Assembly: GCF_001279775.1 (NCBI RefSeq)
Contig: NZ_LGDG01000024.1
Span: 1-51,987, forward strand
Origin: Streptomyces sp. MMG1533
GTDB taxonomy: Bacteria > Actinomycetota > Actinomycetes > Streptomycetales > Streptomycetaceae
DNA: 51,987 nucleotides
Reading direction: 5' to 3'
The number at the start of each line of letters is the position of its first letter. Position 1 is the first letter of the stretch. Positions 43,486-51,987 of this stretch are shown here, one piece after another. A program made the position numbers and the translations under genes. A model generated the notes under the pieces. That model saw only the letters and a program-made list of their open reading frames with translations, ran no database searches and was not told the DNA's origin.

Positions 43486-46400
43486 CCGCCATGACAGCGC
43501 GGGCCGCCTCCCGCAACCCGTCCCGCCCCAGGGCGGCGTACTCCGACACCGCGTCGGCGTACGCCGCCCTGGCCGCGTTCCCGGCGGCCCCGACCGCCTT
43601 CCGGGCGCGGTCCGCCGACATCGTCGGCTGGAAGTCGCGCAGCACCCGCAGCCGTTCGGCCAGCGCGATCATCCGTACGGCACCGGCGTCGCCGGAGGCG
43701 AGCCCCGCCATGCCGAGCGCGTGCAGCACCGTCCCGAACACCGGGAACTCCATGGGCGAGCCGGACGGACCGCAGAGCAGAGTCCGCAGCCCCTGCCGCA
43801 GTCGGTCGACCGGCTCCGCGACGAGCTCGAGACGGCCGGCGTGCGCGTGCGCCGTCACCGCCACCGCCAGGATCTGCAGCACCCACCGGTCGAAGAAGGG
43901 GTCGCCGCCGTGCATCGAGTCGGCTGGGGGCAGCGGCTGCACGGCGCTGCGCCACAAGCCGAGCCCGACCTCCGTCAGTCCGCGGGCGAGCGCGATCTCG
44001 GCGCGCCCGAGGAGGTCCATGCTGTAGTCGTCCTGCTGCGTGGTGTTGGCGCCCTCCGCCTGCCGCAGCCAGTACTCGGCCTCGTCGGGGTCCCCGCGCT
44101 GCAGGCAGGCGAGGACGAGGCCCCAGCGAACGCCGATGAGGTCGTGCGCGTCGCCGAGCCGCGGCAGCGCCTTGAGCGCCGCCTTGAGGTGCCCGTACGC
44201 CTCCTCGCCCTGCTCCGTCTGCAAGCACAGCTCGCTCAGCCGGGCGTGGCCCAAGACCCGCAGGAACGGGTTGTCGACCGGCGCCAGTTCAGCGGTGATC
44301 CGGCGAGCCGAGGCGAGCGCGCGGTCGATGTCGTGCTCGTACTCCCAGACGTAGGTCGCGACGCTCTCGGCGATGCCGGCGAGCAGCGGCTGCTCGCTGT
44401 CGCAGAGCCCCCGCAGCACGTCGTAGTCGGGAGGCAGCATCTCGGGGACCGCGCTCAGCACTGTCGCGATGGCCCGCAGCAGGGTGTCCGGCGGGGCCGG
44501 GGGCAGCCGCCGGAGGGTGACGAGCTGGCGTGCGGCGCTCGGGCCGTAGCCCATGAACAGGCTCGTCGTGCACAACACCGCGGCGGCGCGGGCGACTTCG
44601 ACGTATTCGGGCTCGGGGTAGTAGTGCGACAGCGGCGGGCCGGTGTCCGCGGCGAGGGCGGTGAGGCGGGCGTAGCTGGAACCGATGGACCACAGGGCGG
44701 CGAGGACGGCGGTGAGGGCGGCGATGGTGGGGCCGTCCGTACGGGCCAGGGCGTGCCGCAGGGCCAGCACGAGGTTGTCCTGCTCGGCCCTGATCCGCTC
44801 CGAGTCGGCCAGCGGCTGCGAGCCGAAGAGCCAGTCGTGGTACGCGACCCCGAAGTCCCGCGCCCAGGCGAGGAACCGGCCGATGGCCTCCTCGTCCTCC
44901 CCCGCCTCCGCGCACCGGGCCGCACTGAACTCCCGTACGGTCTCCAGCATCCGGAACCGCACGCCGGCCGGGGTCTCGGCGACGGTGAGCAGGGACTGAT
45001 CGGCCAACTGCTCCAGCAGGAACAGCGCGTCCTCGCCCAGGACCTGCTCCGCCGCCTCGCCGGAGAAGCCGCCGGGGAAGACGGACAGCAGGCGCAGCGC
45101 CGCCCTGGCTTCCTCGTCGAGGAGGTTCCAGCTCCAGTCCACGACCGCGTGCAGGGTGCGGTGGCGCTCCGGCACGTCCCGCACCCCGCCGCGCAGCAGT
45201 GCGAACCGGTCGCCGAGGCGGCGGGCGATCTCCGGCACCGACATCACTCGTACCCGCGCCGCGGCCAACTCCACGGCGAGCGGCAGCCCGTCGAGGTGGC
45301 GGCACAGCTCGGCCACCGCGCCCGGCGGCAGCTCCACGCCGGGCCGGGCGGCCCGGGCCCGCTGCGTGAACAGCTCGACCGAGGTGTCGGGGCCGAGCTC
45401 CGGCAGCGCGTACACCGCCTCCGATGTGAGGCCCAGCGGGGCCCGGCTGGTGGCGAGCACCCGCAGGTCCTTCGAGGACGAGACCAGGGCCTGTACGAGG
45501 CCGGCGGCGCCCCGGACGACCTGCTCGCAGTTGTCGAGGACCAGCAGCGCGGGCCCGGAGCCGAGCACGCCGAGGATGCCGGACACCGGGTCGGCCGAGG
45601 CGTGGCCGCTCACGGCGCCGGGCCGCCCCTCCCCCGCGCCGAGCGCGGAGGCCACCTCCGCGGCCACGTCCTCGTCCGCGGTGACGCCGGCCAGCGGCAC
45701 GAAATACACCACGCGCTGCTCGGCCCGGCGGCTGACGGCGTGCGCGAGCCGGGTCTTGCCGAGGCCGCCGGGGCCGACGACGGTGACGGCGCGGGAGTCG
45801 CCCAGCAGCCGCTGCACCGCCGCGATGTCCTCGTCCCGGCCGAGGAGCGGGTTCGGCTCGTGCGGCACGCCGTGCCTGACCACAGGCGCCTCGCCGCGCA
45901 GCAGCTCCCGCTGTACGGCCTTGAGCCCGGCCCCCGGATCCGTGCCGAGCTCGTCGCGCAGTTCACGGCGGTACGCCTCGTACCGCGTCAGCGCGGCGGA
46001 CGGGCCCGCCGTCGCCGCCTCGCCGCGCAGCAGCTCGGCGAGCACTTCCTCGTCCCGCGGATGCTCCGAGGCGGCCACGGCCAGCGGCCCGGCCGCCTCC
46101 GCGTGGCGTCCAAGGCGGGCGAGCGCGAGCGCCTGCGCGCGCACGAGCGTGCCGCGGACGGGGGCGCGCTCGGTGCGCAACGCGGCTACGGGGTCTGTGC
46201 TTTCGCCGGGCCCGCCGGCCCCGTCAGGGGTGCCCTCCCACAGCGCGAGCCCGGCCTCGGCCGCAGCCAGCGATCCCGCGTGGTCCCCGGCCCTGGCCCG
46301 GTCCGCGCTCGCGGCGGCGTGCAGCAGCAGGGCGGAGCTGTCGACCTGGTCCGCGGCGAGGGTGAGCCGGTATCCGGTCGGCGTGCCGGCGAGGACGTCG

Positions 46401-46618
46401 GCGCCCAGCTGCGCCCGCGCCCTGGACACGAGGACCTGCAGCGCCTTCCCCGGCCGCTCCGGCAACTCGTCCGGCCACAGCCCTGCCACCAGCCGCTCGG
46501 TGCTGCAGCCCGCGCGCAAGTCGCCCGCGAGCAGCGCGAGGAGGCCGCGGAGCCGGGGCGCGGTGACCTCCTGTCCGCGATAGGCGACACGCGGCAGCAG
46601 GGTCAGGTCGGTGGTCAC
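43466..46618 (-). CDS. BTAD/NB-ARC/TPR transcriptional regulator (AfsR-like, SARP family)
   Basis: 1050 aa from a GTG. Residues about 1-90 form the winged-helix DNA-binding domain (APRLRGLLALLAGDLRAGCS, then RPGKALQVLVSRARAQLGAD); 95-245 the bacterial transcriptional activation domain; 255-560 an NB-ARC NTPase with Walker A VVGPGGLGKTRL (281-292), Walker B PALLVLDNCEQVV, then GLPLAVELAAARVRVM and a winged helix; the rest are TPR-like repeats. The length is close to AfsR/other large SARPs. It is convergent with, and overlaps, the DrrB-type gene. Such regulators act on antibiotic and morphological genes; the exporter is the nearest candidate target. Confidence 0.88.
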   Translation of the reverse strand: MTTDLTLLPRVAYRGQEVTAPRLRGLLALLAGDLRAGCSTERLVAGLWPDELPERPGKALQVLVSRARAQLGADVLAGTPTGYRLTLAADQVDSSALLLHAAASADRARAGDHAGSLAAAEAGLALWEGTPDGAGGPGESTDPVAALRTERAPVRGTLVRAQALALARLGRHAEAAGPLAVAASEHPRDEEVLAELLRGEAATAGPSAALTRYEAYRRELRDELGTDPGAGLKAVQRELLRGEAPVVRHGVPHEPNPLLGRDEDIAAVQRLLGDSRAVTVVGPGGLGKTRLAHAVSRRAEQRVVYFVPLAGVTADEDVAAEVASALGAGEGRPGAVSGHASADPVSGILGVLGSGPALLVLDNCEQVVRGAAGLVQALVSSSKDLRVLATSRAPLGLTSEAVYALPELGPDTSVELFTQRARAARPGVELPPGAVAELCRHLDGLPLAVELAAARVRVMSVPEIARRLGDRFALLRGGVRDVPERHRTLHAVVDWSWNLLDEEARAALRLLSVFPGGFSGEAAEQVLGEDALFLLEQLADQSLLTVAETPAGVRFRMLETVREFSAARCAEAGEDEEAIGRFLAWARDFGVAYHDWLFGSQPLADSERIRAEQDNLVLALRHALARTDGPTIAALTAVLAALWSIGSSYARLTALAADTGPPLSHYYPEPEYVEVARAAAVLCTTSLFMGYGPSAARQLVTLRRLPPAPPDTLLRAIATVLSAVPEMLPPDYDVLRGLCDSEQPLLAGIAESVATYVWEYEHDIDRALASARRITAELAPVDNPFLRVLGHARLSELCLQTEQGEEAYGHLKAALKALPRLGDAHDLIGVRWGLVLACLQRGDPDEAEYWLRQAEGANTTQQDDYSMDLLGRAEIALARGLTEVGLGLWRSAVQPLPPADSMHGGDPFFDRWVLQILAVAVTAHAHAGRLELVAEPVDRLRQGLRTLLCGPSGSPMEFPVFGTVLHALGMAGLASGDAGAVRMIALAERLRVLRDFQPTMSADRARKAVGAAGNAARAAYADAVSEYAALGRDGLREAARAVMAVTSGRG

Positions 46619-47093
46619 CCGTGCAGATTAGCCAAGGCCCGGCCGCCGGAACTCCCGCCGCGGGCCGAACTCCCGCCGCGGGAGCGGCTGCCGCAGCCGC
46701 GCCGACCGTTCCCGCACCGGCGCCAAGCGGTCGCGCAGCTCCGGCAGCCGCAGCAGGTGATCGGTGAACGCCGTGCCGCAAAGGCCCGTACAGCACCCGG
46801 TAACGGACCGAGTCCGGGACCGGCAGGTCGGCACGCCACATCGCTCACGGTGGGGTCGTTGAATCGGAGTGCGCCCGGTAGGTCAGCAGGGTGCCGAGGC
46901 AATGGGCGTCTGCGGGGAACGCCGAACCCGATGACCCCGATGTCGAGGAGCCGGAGGGCGGTCACCGTCGCGAGATCCGTGAGTGTGTCGGCGAACCGGA
47001 TGCTATCCCCCTCAACTGCTTGTCACTTCGTCTAGCTTCGGGGGCAGGGCCGTCTCGTCAGCCCAACAGGGCCTCACAGGAGTGGAGTTGAAC
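46619..47093. other. Divergent interval between the SARP regulator and the MoxR gene
   Basis: No intact gene. One minus-strand frame (RDLATVTALRLLDIGVIGFG, at about 46925-46980) could be a shred of a topoisomerase-like protein, and another (LLRLPELRDRLAPVRERSAR) is helix-like; both are too short to call. Confidence 0.4.
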
Positions 47094-48293
47094 ATGGGCG
47101 CACAGGACGTGCAGGACACGGCCAAGAGGCTGCGGGCGATCAGCGACGAGCTGTCGGACCGTTTCTACGAGCGGGCTGACGTGGTGCGGACGCTGGTGGT
47201 GACGCTGCTGGCCGGACAGCACTCGTTGGTGCTCGGCCCGCCCGGAACGGCGAAGTCCGAGATGGCCCGGGAGCTCACGGGCAGGATCGAGGGGGCGTCC
47301 TACTGGGAGATCCTGCTGTCGAAGTTCACCGCGCCGACGAGGATGTTCGGTCCCATCGACGTCGCCGCGCTGGCCCGGGGTGAGTACCGCCAGGTCTACG
47401 ACGGCCGCGCCACGACCGCGCACGTCGCGTTCATCGACGAGATTTTCAAGTGCTCCACGGCGGCGCTGAACGAGACCTTGGGCTACCTCAACGAGCGGAT
47501 CTACCACCCCGAGAGCGGCGGCGAACCGATCCGCTGCCCCCTGATCGGGGCCATCACGGCGAGCAACGAACTGCCCGGCGGAGAGGATACGGCCGCGATC
47601 TACGACCGGCTGCTGGTGCGGATCGAGGTCGGGTACCTGGCAGACCCCTCGAACTTCGCCGCGCTGGTCCGCTCCGCCGTCGGCCGCCCGGCGGCACCGA
47701 CACGGACCACCGTCGACTTGGCCGCGCTGCAGCACGCCGTGACCGAAGCCGTCCCGGCAGTGGACGTCCCGGACGTGATCGTGGATGCGGTGTGTACGCT
47801 GCGAGCCGCCCTGCGCCGCAAGGAGCTCGTCGCCTCCGACCGTCGCTGGCGGCAGGCGGTGGGCCTGCTCCAGGCATCCGCGTACCTCGACGGCCGCCCG
47901 GCGGTCGGCGAGACCGACCTGTCGGTGCTGACCCACGTGTTGTGGGACTCCCCCGCCGAGCGCCCGACCGTCGAGCGCGAGGTGCTGCAGCTGGTCAATC
48001 CCGACGCCAAGGAGGCGCTCGACCTGGCCGACGCCATCGAGGAGCTGGAGGCCCAGCTCGACGCCATGGCCGGGCAGTCCCGCGAGGCGCTGAGCGAGTG
48101 GGTCATCAAGAAGGCCCACAACAAGCTGGCCATGGCGGGGAAGCGGCTGGAGAAGCTGCGCGAGGAGGCGGCGGGTGCCGGCCGCTCCACCGCGGCCATC
48201 GACCGGGTCACCGGCCGCCAGCGCGCCGTCCGCGCCCGTGTTCTCACCGAGGCCCTGGGCGTGGACGCGAGCATGGTGCAGGCCCAGCTCTGA
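47094..48293 (+). CDS. MoxR-family AAA ATPase (RavA-like)
   Basis: 399 aa. ATG 47094 has GGAG six bases upstream; a GTG at 47082 and a longer frame are less likely. Walker A GPPGTAKSE (48-56), Walker B VAFIDEIFK, sensor 1 GAITASNELPGGED and an arginine-finger region YDRLLVRIEVGYLAD; then a helical lid and a coiled-coil C-terminus (EELEAQLDAMAGQSREALSE). MoxR ATPases act as chaperone-like remodellers, usually with a VWA partner encoded next, as here (30-bp gap). Confidence 0.9.
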   Translation: MGAQDVQDTAKRLRAISDELSDRFYERADVVRTLVVTLLAGQHSLVLGPPGTAKSEMARELTGRIEGASYWEILLSKFTAPTRMFGPIDVAALARGEYRQVYDGRATTAHVAFIDEIFKCSTAALNETLGYLNERIYHPESGGEPIRCPLIGAITASNELPGGEDTAAIYDRLLVRIEVGYLADPSNFAALVRSAVGRPAAPTRTTVDLAALQHAVTEAVPAVDVPDVIVDAVCTLRAALRRKELVASDRRWRQAVGLLQASAYLDGRPAVGETDLSVLTHVLWDSPAERPTVEREVLQLVNPDAKEALDLADAIEELEAQLDAMAGQSREALSEWVIKKAHNKLAMAGKRLEKLREEAAGAGRSTAAIDRVTGRQRAVRARVLTEALGVDASMVQAQL

Positions 48294-48322
48294 ACACCGG
48301 TGACACGAGGGGGACCAGGACC

Positions 48323-49939
48323 ATGGGCAAGACACCGAGCACGCTCAACGAACTGGCGAGCCGGGCCGGGAAGTGGCTGGCCCGGTCCGCGGCCCCTCCC
48401 GAGCGGCACACCGCGGTCGTGGTCGCGGACCGGTTCGAACAAATGACATGGCGCGACACCTGCGAGCAGTCGGCCGGACTGCGCGAGCTGGCCGAGGAGT
48501 TGAACGAGTACTACGACTGCACCACCGACCTCCTGGCCGACGTGTTCCTGGCCGCCTACAAGGTCGGCCCGCGGTTGCGCGAGCGCGAAGAGATGGACCC
48601 CTCCCGGCTGGTCAACCACCAGGTCATCACCTCACTGGTGGAGTCGGTGGAGTTCGCCGGGCTGCGCCTGGAGACGGCCGGCGACCCCTACGCCGCCGCC
48701 ATGGCCGTGCTCGCCCAGGCAGCCGCGCTGCGCCGGATGCTGGAGCGCTCCCGGGATGCCCAGGAACTGGCCGAGCAGGCGAAGAAGGCCCGGCAGGACG
48801 CCGAAGACGCGGCGACCGCCGTGGGCGAGGCGCTCCGGCAGGCCGCCGAGGCCGACGAGGACGGCACCGTGTCGGCACAGGCCGCCGACGCCGTCCGACA
48901 GGGAATCGAGGCCGCGGAGGCCGCCGAGGCCACCGCGCAGCAGGCCGTCCAGGGCGCCGCGCAGGCCCTCGCGGTGGCGGCCGCCGGTATCCGTACCGCC
49001 GCGCGGAACGCGGCGGCGAGGGCCGCCGATGCTGTGCGGGAGGAGGCCGCGCTGATGCGGGCATGGGGCGTTGGTTCCGGCGAGCTGGCGCGGATGCCGT
49101 TCGACCAGCGTGCCAGGCTCGCCGAGCGGCTGCGCACCAGCCGTCTCGCAGAGTGGGCCGAGCTGATCGGCCGTTTCCGGCAGATGGCCGCCGGTGAGCG
49201 CGCCCGCAAGGTGGAGAACGCCGCCGGGGAGCTGGTCGGCGTCACACTCGGCAATGACCTCTCCCGCGTCATCCCCTCCGAGCTGGCCAACCTCGGCCTG
49301 CCCGAGCTGCGTGCGGTGTTCGCCGCGCGCTACGCCGCCGGCGAGCTGATGCTCTACGACAGCCAGGGAGAGCAGAGCACCGGCCAGGGCGCCGTCATCG
49401 CGTGCGTGGACACCTCACACTCCATGTACGAGGCAGGGCCCGGCGGAGTCACCCGGGAGGCGTGGTCCAAGGCGTGCGCCCTGGCGCTGCTGGATCAGGC
49501 CCGCCACGCGGGGCGTGACTTCGTCGGCATCCTGTTCTCCGCCGCCGACAAGATCCAGGTCTTCCGCTTCCCGGCGGACCGGCCCGCCGACATCGCCCAG
49601 GTCCTCGACTTCGCGGAGACCTTCCTCGGCGGCGGCACCAGCTACCAGAGACCACTGACAGCGGCCGGCGAACTGCTGGAGGAGGAGTTCAACGACGCCG
49701 CCCGCACGCGCGGCGACATCGTGATGCTCACCGACGACGATTGCGGCGTCACCGAGAAATGGCTGCGCCGCTGGAACGACGCCAAGCACCTGCTGGGATT
49801 CCGCGTCTTCGGCGTGGCCATCGGCGCCCCGCGCGTCGCCGCAGCTGACTCGGTCCTGGACGCCCTGTGCGACAACCTCCGCTCCATCGAGGACCTCACC
49901 GACGTCCACGCCGCCGCCGACCTCTTCCGCGTGATCTGA
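48323..49939 (+). CDS. VWA-domain protein (ViaA-like partner of the MoxR ATPase)
   Basis: 538 aa; ATG 48323 after GGGGGACCAGGA. The N-terminal half is helical, with an extended Ala/Glu coiled coil (about residues 150-255, EQAKKARQDAEDAATAVGEA and following). The C-terminal VWA domain has the metal-ion-dependent adhesion site DTSHS (about residue 362, in VIACVDTSHSMYEAGPGG), with further MIDAS elements GGGTSYQRPL and VMLTDDDCGVTEKWL. It probably delivers or holds substrates for the MoxR ring. Such pairs have been linked to stress, metal-cofactor maturation and, in some genomes, defence islands; nothing here decides which. Confidence 0.88.
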   Translation: MGKTPSTLNELASRAGKWLARSAAPPERHTAVVVADRFEQMTWRDTCEQSAGLRELAEELNEYYDCTTDLLADVFLAAYKVGPRLREREEMDPSRLVNHQVITSLVESVEFAGLRLETAGDPYAAAMAVLAQAAALRRMLERSRDAQELAEQAKKARQDAEDAATAVGEALRQAAEADEDGTVSAQAADAVRQGIEAAEAAEATAQQAVQGAAQALAVAAAGIRTAARNAAARAADAVREEAALMRAWGVGSGELARMPFDQRARLAERLRTSRLAEWAELIGRFRQMAAGERARKVENAAGELVGVTLGNDLSRVIPSELANLGLPELRAVFAARYAAGELMLYDSQGEQSTGQGAVIACVDTSHSMYEAGPGGVTREAWSKACALALLDQARHAGRDFVGILFSAADKIQVFRFPADRPADIAQVLDFAETFLGGGTSYQRPLTAAGELLEEEFNDAARTRGDIVMLTDDDCGVTEKWLRRWNDAKHLLGFRVFGVAIGAPRVAAADSVLDALCDNLRSIEDLTDVHAAADLFRVI

Positions 49940-50030
49940 CCGAGCGGCGGCAAGTGGTCACACCGCCTGGCCGGCGGTTGCCCGGCAGACGTGCGAACGT
50001 CGTCTACTACCGCGAGATCTGTCGGCCGCC

Positions 50031-50276
50031 CTACGCACAGGGACGGCCCGGATACTCGTCGCTCTCGGGTACGCCCGCCGCCCGCATACGACTCAGGACC
50101 TCGCGGAGGATCTCTTCGTCGTCGATGGGCACCGGGCAGTTGGTCTCCCGGTCGAAGACCTCGGCACCGGCCGTGGTGTTCCAGATGACCCACCGGAGCC
50201 GGTGCTCGTCGTCCCTCCAGAGGCGTGCGTAACCCTCGACGGTGTCTGCGTGCACGACGTCCACCTGCCTCTTCAC
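50031..50276 (-). CDS. Small acidic hypothetical protein, translationally coupled to the amidohydrolase
   Basis: 81 aa from GTG 50276, which overlaps the amidohydrolase stop (GTGA). VKRQVDVVHADTVEGYARLW, then RDDEHRLRWVIWNTTAGAEV, FDRETNCPVPIDDEEILREV and LSRMRAAGVPESDEYPGRPC. No known domain. Its coupling implies a role tied to the hydrolase, or a shared transcript only. Confidence 0.65.
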   Translation of the reverse strand: MKRQVDVVHADTVEGYARLWRDDEHRLRWVIWNTTAGAEVFDRETNCPVPIDDEEILREVLSRMRAAGVPESDEYPGRPCA

Positions 50277-51847
50277 GGTGCGGTCCTGTCCGTCTCGCGG
50301 CCGTCGACGTACGTCGCGACCACCTCGATGTCGCCGATGCGCGAGGGGGCGACGCTCCGCGGGTCGTCGCCCAGTACGACCAGGTCGGCACGTTTGCCCG
50401 GGGTCAGGCTGCCCACGCTGTCCTCCCAGTGACAGGCGAAGGCTCCGGCAACGGTGTAGGCGTACAGGGCCTCGTCGACGGTGACGGCCTCGTCCGGGCC
50501 GATCGGCCGGCCCGACGACGAGGCGCGCTCGACCATGAACTGGATGGCTCGCAGCGGTGCACCGTCCGCGACCGGGCGGTCGGAGCTGCCCACCAGCGGG
50601 ATGCCGTGGTCCAGGAACGCCCTGCCCCGGTACAGCCATGGGGCCCGTTCCTCGCCCATGATCGAGGCGTAGTCGTCGCCGAAGCAGCGCAGGAAGTTGG
50701 GTTGGACGACGGCGCTGACGCCCAGCCGTGCGAAGCGGGCGAGCTGGTCGGGGCGGATCAGTCCGGCGTGCTCGATGCGGTGCCGTGCTTCGGGGCGCGG
50801 TCGGATCTTCTGGGCTCGCTCCAGGGCGTCCAGCGCGACGTCGGCCGCCCGGTCTCCGATGGCGTGGACGGCGAGCTGCCATCCGGCGAGATGTCCGTCG
50901 ACGATGGTCTCGGCAAGCGCCTCCGGGGTGTCCTGCAGCTGCCCCGCGTGGTCAAGCCCCGTGTAGGGGCTGCTGAGTGCGGCGGTACGGGCCATCATGC
51001 CGCCGTCGGTGTAGATCTTCAGTGCGCCCACGGAGAGCCGGTCGTCGCCGAAGCCGGTGCGCAGCCCGAGGTCGAGGGCGCCGGGGATGCCGTCCGCGGC
51101 GTGCGCGGCAACCGGGCGCAAGGTCTCGACAGCGACCATCAGCTGAACCCGCAGGGGCAACCGGCCCTGGTCCCGGGCGAGTTGATAGGCACCCAGTTCG
51201 ACCGGGCTGTGGCCGAACAGTGCGCCGCCGATGCCCGCCTCGGCGCAGGCGGTCACGCCCTCCGACAGGCAGGTCTGCGCGGCCCTCGCGATGGCGTCGG
51301 CGAGTTCGTTCTGGGAATACGGGAGTCGCAGCGCCCGGGCGGGCCCCATGGCCTGCTCGGCGAGGAAACCGTTCTCGTGCGGGGTGTCGGCGGGGAGCCG
51401 GTCCAGGACGGCGGTGTTGACCAGGCAGCCGTGCCCGGAGTCGTGCAGCATGAACACCTTGCGCCCGTCGCTGACGGTGTCCAGTTCGGCGGCGGTCAGG
51501 TGCCGCCCGAGGGCCCGTTGGTCGTAGCCGGCGATGCTCACCCAGGAGCCGGGGGGCTGGGCGGCGACGGCCTCGGCCACGCCCGCGAGCACGTCATCGA
51601 CGCGGGTGCGCCCGGCGATGCTCGGGGTGGCCGCCTTGAATCCGGTCCAGGCCAGGTGCACATGGCTGTCGATGAACCCGGGCAGCACGGTGGCACCCTG
51701 CAGGTCGACCACCTCACGGGCGGGCAGTGAGGTGACGGCCTCGTCCAGGCCGACGATCCGGCCCCGCCAGATGCCCAGGTCGTGGGCGACGGGGTGGTCA
51801 GGATCCATCGTGAGAAAGCGCGCGTTGGTGAGTCGTGCAGAGAGCAT
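50273..51847 (-). CDS. YtcJ-type amidohydrolase family protein
   Basis: 524 aa from ATG 51847 (LSARLTNARFLTMDPDHPVA); an in-frame GTG at 51925 would add a low-complexity stretch and is disfavoured. Metal-binding HVH in GFIDSHVHLAWTGF (62-64), further His in the barrel (AVHAIGDRAADVALDALERA and RIEHAGLIRPDQLARFA) and the terminal Asp in VGSSDRPVADGAPLR. The family (YtcJ, nfdA-like N-substituted formamide deformylases) hydrolyses amide or lactam bonds; the substrate is not deducible. About 140 bp of unassigned sequence separates it from the window edge. Confidence 0.87.
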   Translation of the reverse strand: MLSARLTNARFLTMDPDHPVAHDLGIWRGRIVGLDEAVTSLPAREVVDLQGATVLPGFIDSHVHLAWTGFKAATPSIAGRTRVDDVLAGVAEAVAAQPPGSWVSIAGYDQRALGRHLTAAELDTVSDGRKVFMLHDSGHGCLVNTAVLDRLPADTPHENGFLAEQAMGPARALRLPYSQNELADAIARAAQTCLSEGVTACAEAGIGGALFGHSPVELGAYQLARDQGRLPLRVQLMVAVETLRPVAAHAADGIPGALDLGLRTGFGDDRLSVGALKIYTDGGMMARTAALSSPYTGLDHAGQLQDTPEALAETIVDGHLAGWQLAVHAIGDRAADVALDALERAQKIRPRPEARHRIEHAGLIRPDQLARFARLGVSAVVQPNFLRCFGDDYASIMGEERAPWLYRGRAFLDHGIPLVGSSDRPVADGAPLRAIQFMVERASSSGRPIGPDEAVTVDEALYAYTVAGAFACHWEDSVGSLTPGKRADLVVLGDDPRSVAPSRIGDIEVVATYVDGRETDRTAP

Positions 51848-51987
51848 CAGCGGAGTCCCCGGGGGGTCGGCCAGCAGGGCGGGCGGGGCGTACGGGCCGC
51901 CGATGGTGCCGGTGGCCGTATCCACCCGGAGGGCGGCGGTGCGGGCGGGGGCGTTGTCCGCGGGGTCACTCGCCGTCAGCGGGGCGG

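Noticed and set aside
46628..46980. Possible topoisomerase-like or other gene remnant upstream of the SARP gene
   Set aside because: Only about 20 residues look familiar and the frame is interrupted; not enough to call a pseudogene.
43721..47035. 1100-codon plus-strand frame opposite the BTAD regulator
   Set aside because: Shadow frame of the SARP-type gene; Arg/Gly/Leu-rich, no domain, and the regulator's motifs are all on the other strand.

Overview
The window is high-GC actinobacterial DNA, almost certainly from a Streptomyces chromosome. Signs of this are the codon use, the many GTG/TTG starts and ATGA/GTGA couplings, twin-arginine secreted enzymes, a BTAD/NB-ARC regulator, a DrrAB exporter, a rifampicin-type monooxygenase locus, a GH46 chitosanase and a trypco2/trypsin-NTPase pair. 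All family calls come from reading motifs and from recalled family knowledge; no database search was run. The number of IS remnants, truncated genes and decayed duplicates suggests an accessory or arm-like region rather than the conserved core.

Layout. 0-5.4 kb: the 3' end of an RNA polymerase alpha gene that is NOT followed by rplQ (so probably a paralogue), an RsbW-like ATPase, a zinc-ribbon membrane protein, and an ECF-like sigma factor coupled to a membrane partner. 4.9-11 kb: broken or rearranged genes (frameshifted secreted protein, truncated SnoaL-like gene abutting a PEBP gene, two IS remnants) mixed with intact HAD, methyltransferase, WYL regulator and VOC genes. 11.2-14.5 kb: a 66-aa two-helix membrane protein divergent from an HTH/P-loop/TPR protein, followed by debris of related STAND genes. 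14.9-16.5 kb: a rifampicin monooxygenase (rox) pseudogene with an intact rifamycin-associated element and a 4 x 20-bp repeat array upstream.

16.8-25.3 kb: a DeoR repressor divergent from a tightly overlapping carbohydrate operon: lipoprotein, ABC ATPase, permease, two FGGY kinases, a histidine phosphatase and a doubly broken 2-hydroxyacid dehydrogenase, closed by a 49-nt palindromic terminator. 25.3-32.6 kb: a secreted polysaccharide-degradation block (GH106 rhamnosidase, PL7 alginate lyase, alpha/beta hydrolase, lectin-like protein, GH46 chitosanase) with recognisable operators. 32.7-33.7 kb: a mosaic of gene fragments including a second rox fragment with a different internal deletion.

33.8-41 kb: hypothetical and TPR genes, then a likely conflict/defence module: a trypco2 protein and a 1350-aa trypsin-P-loop NTPase. 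41.4-46.6 kb: a perfect 28-bp palindrome, drrAB-type exporter genes and a convergent BTAD/NB-ARC regulator. 47-50 kb: a MoxR ATPase/VWA pair. 50-52 kb: a YtcJ-type amidohydrolase coupled to a small acidic protein.

The best candidates for little-described systems are the two-gene HTH-STAND/two-helix locus (11.3-14.1 kb), the trypco2/trypsin-NTPase pair (35.7-40.05 kb), and the paired-kinase sugar operon of unknown substrate. STAND-type NTPases or their remnants occur four times in the window.
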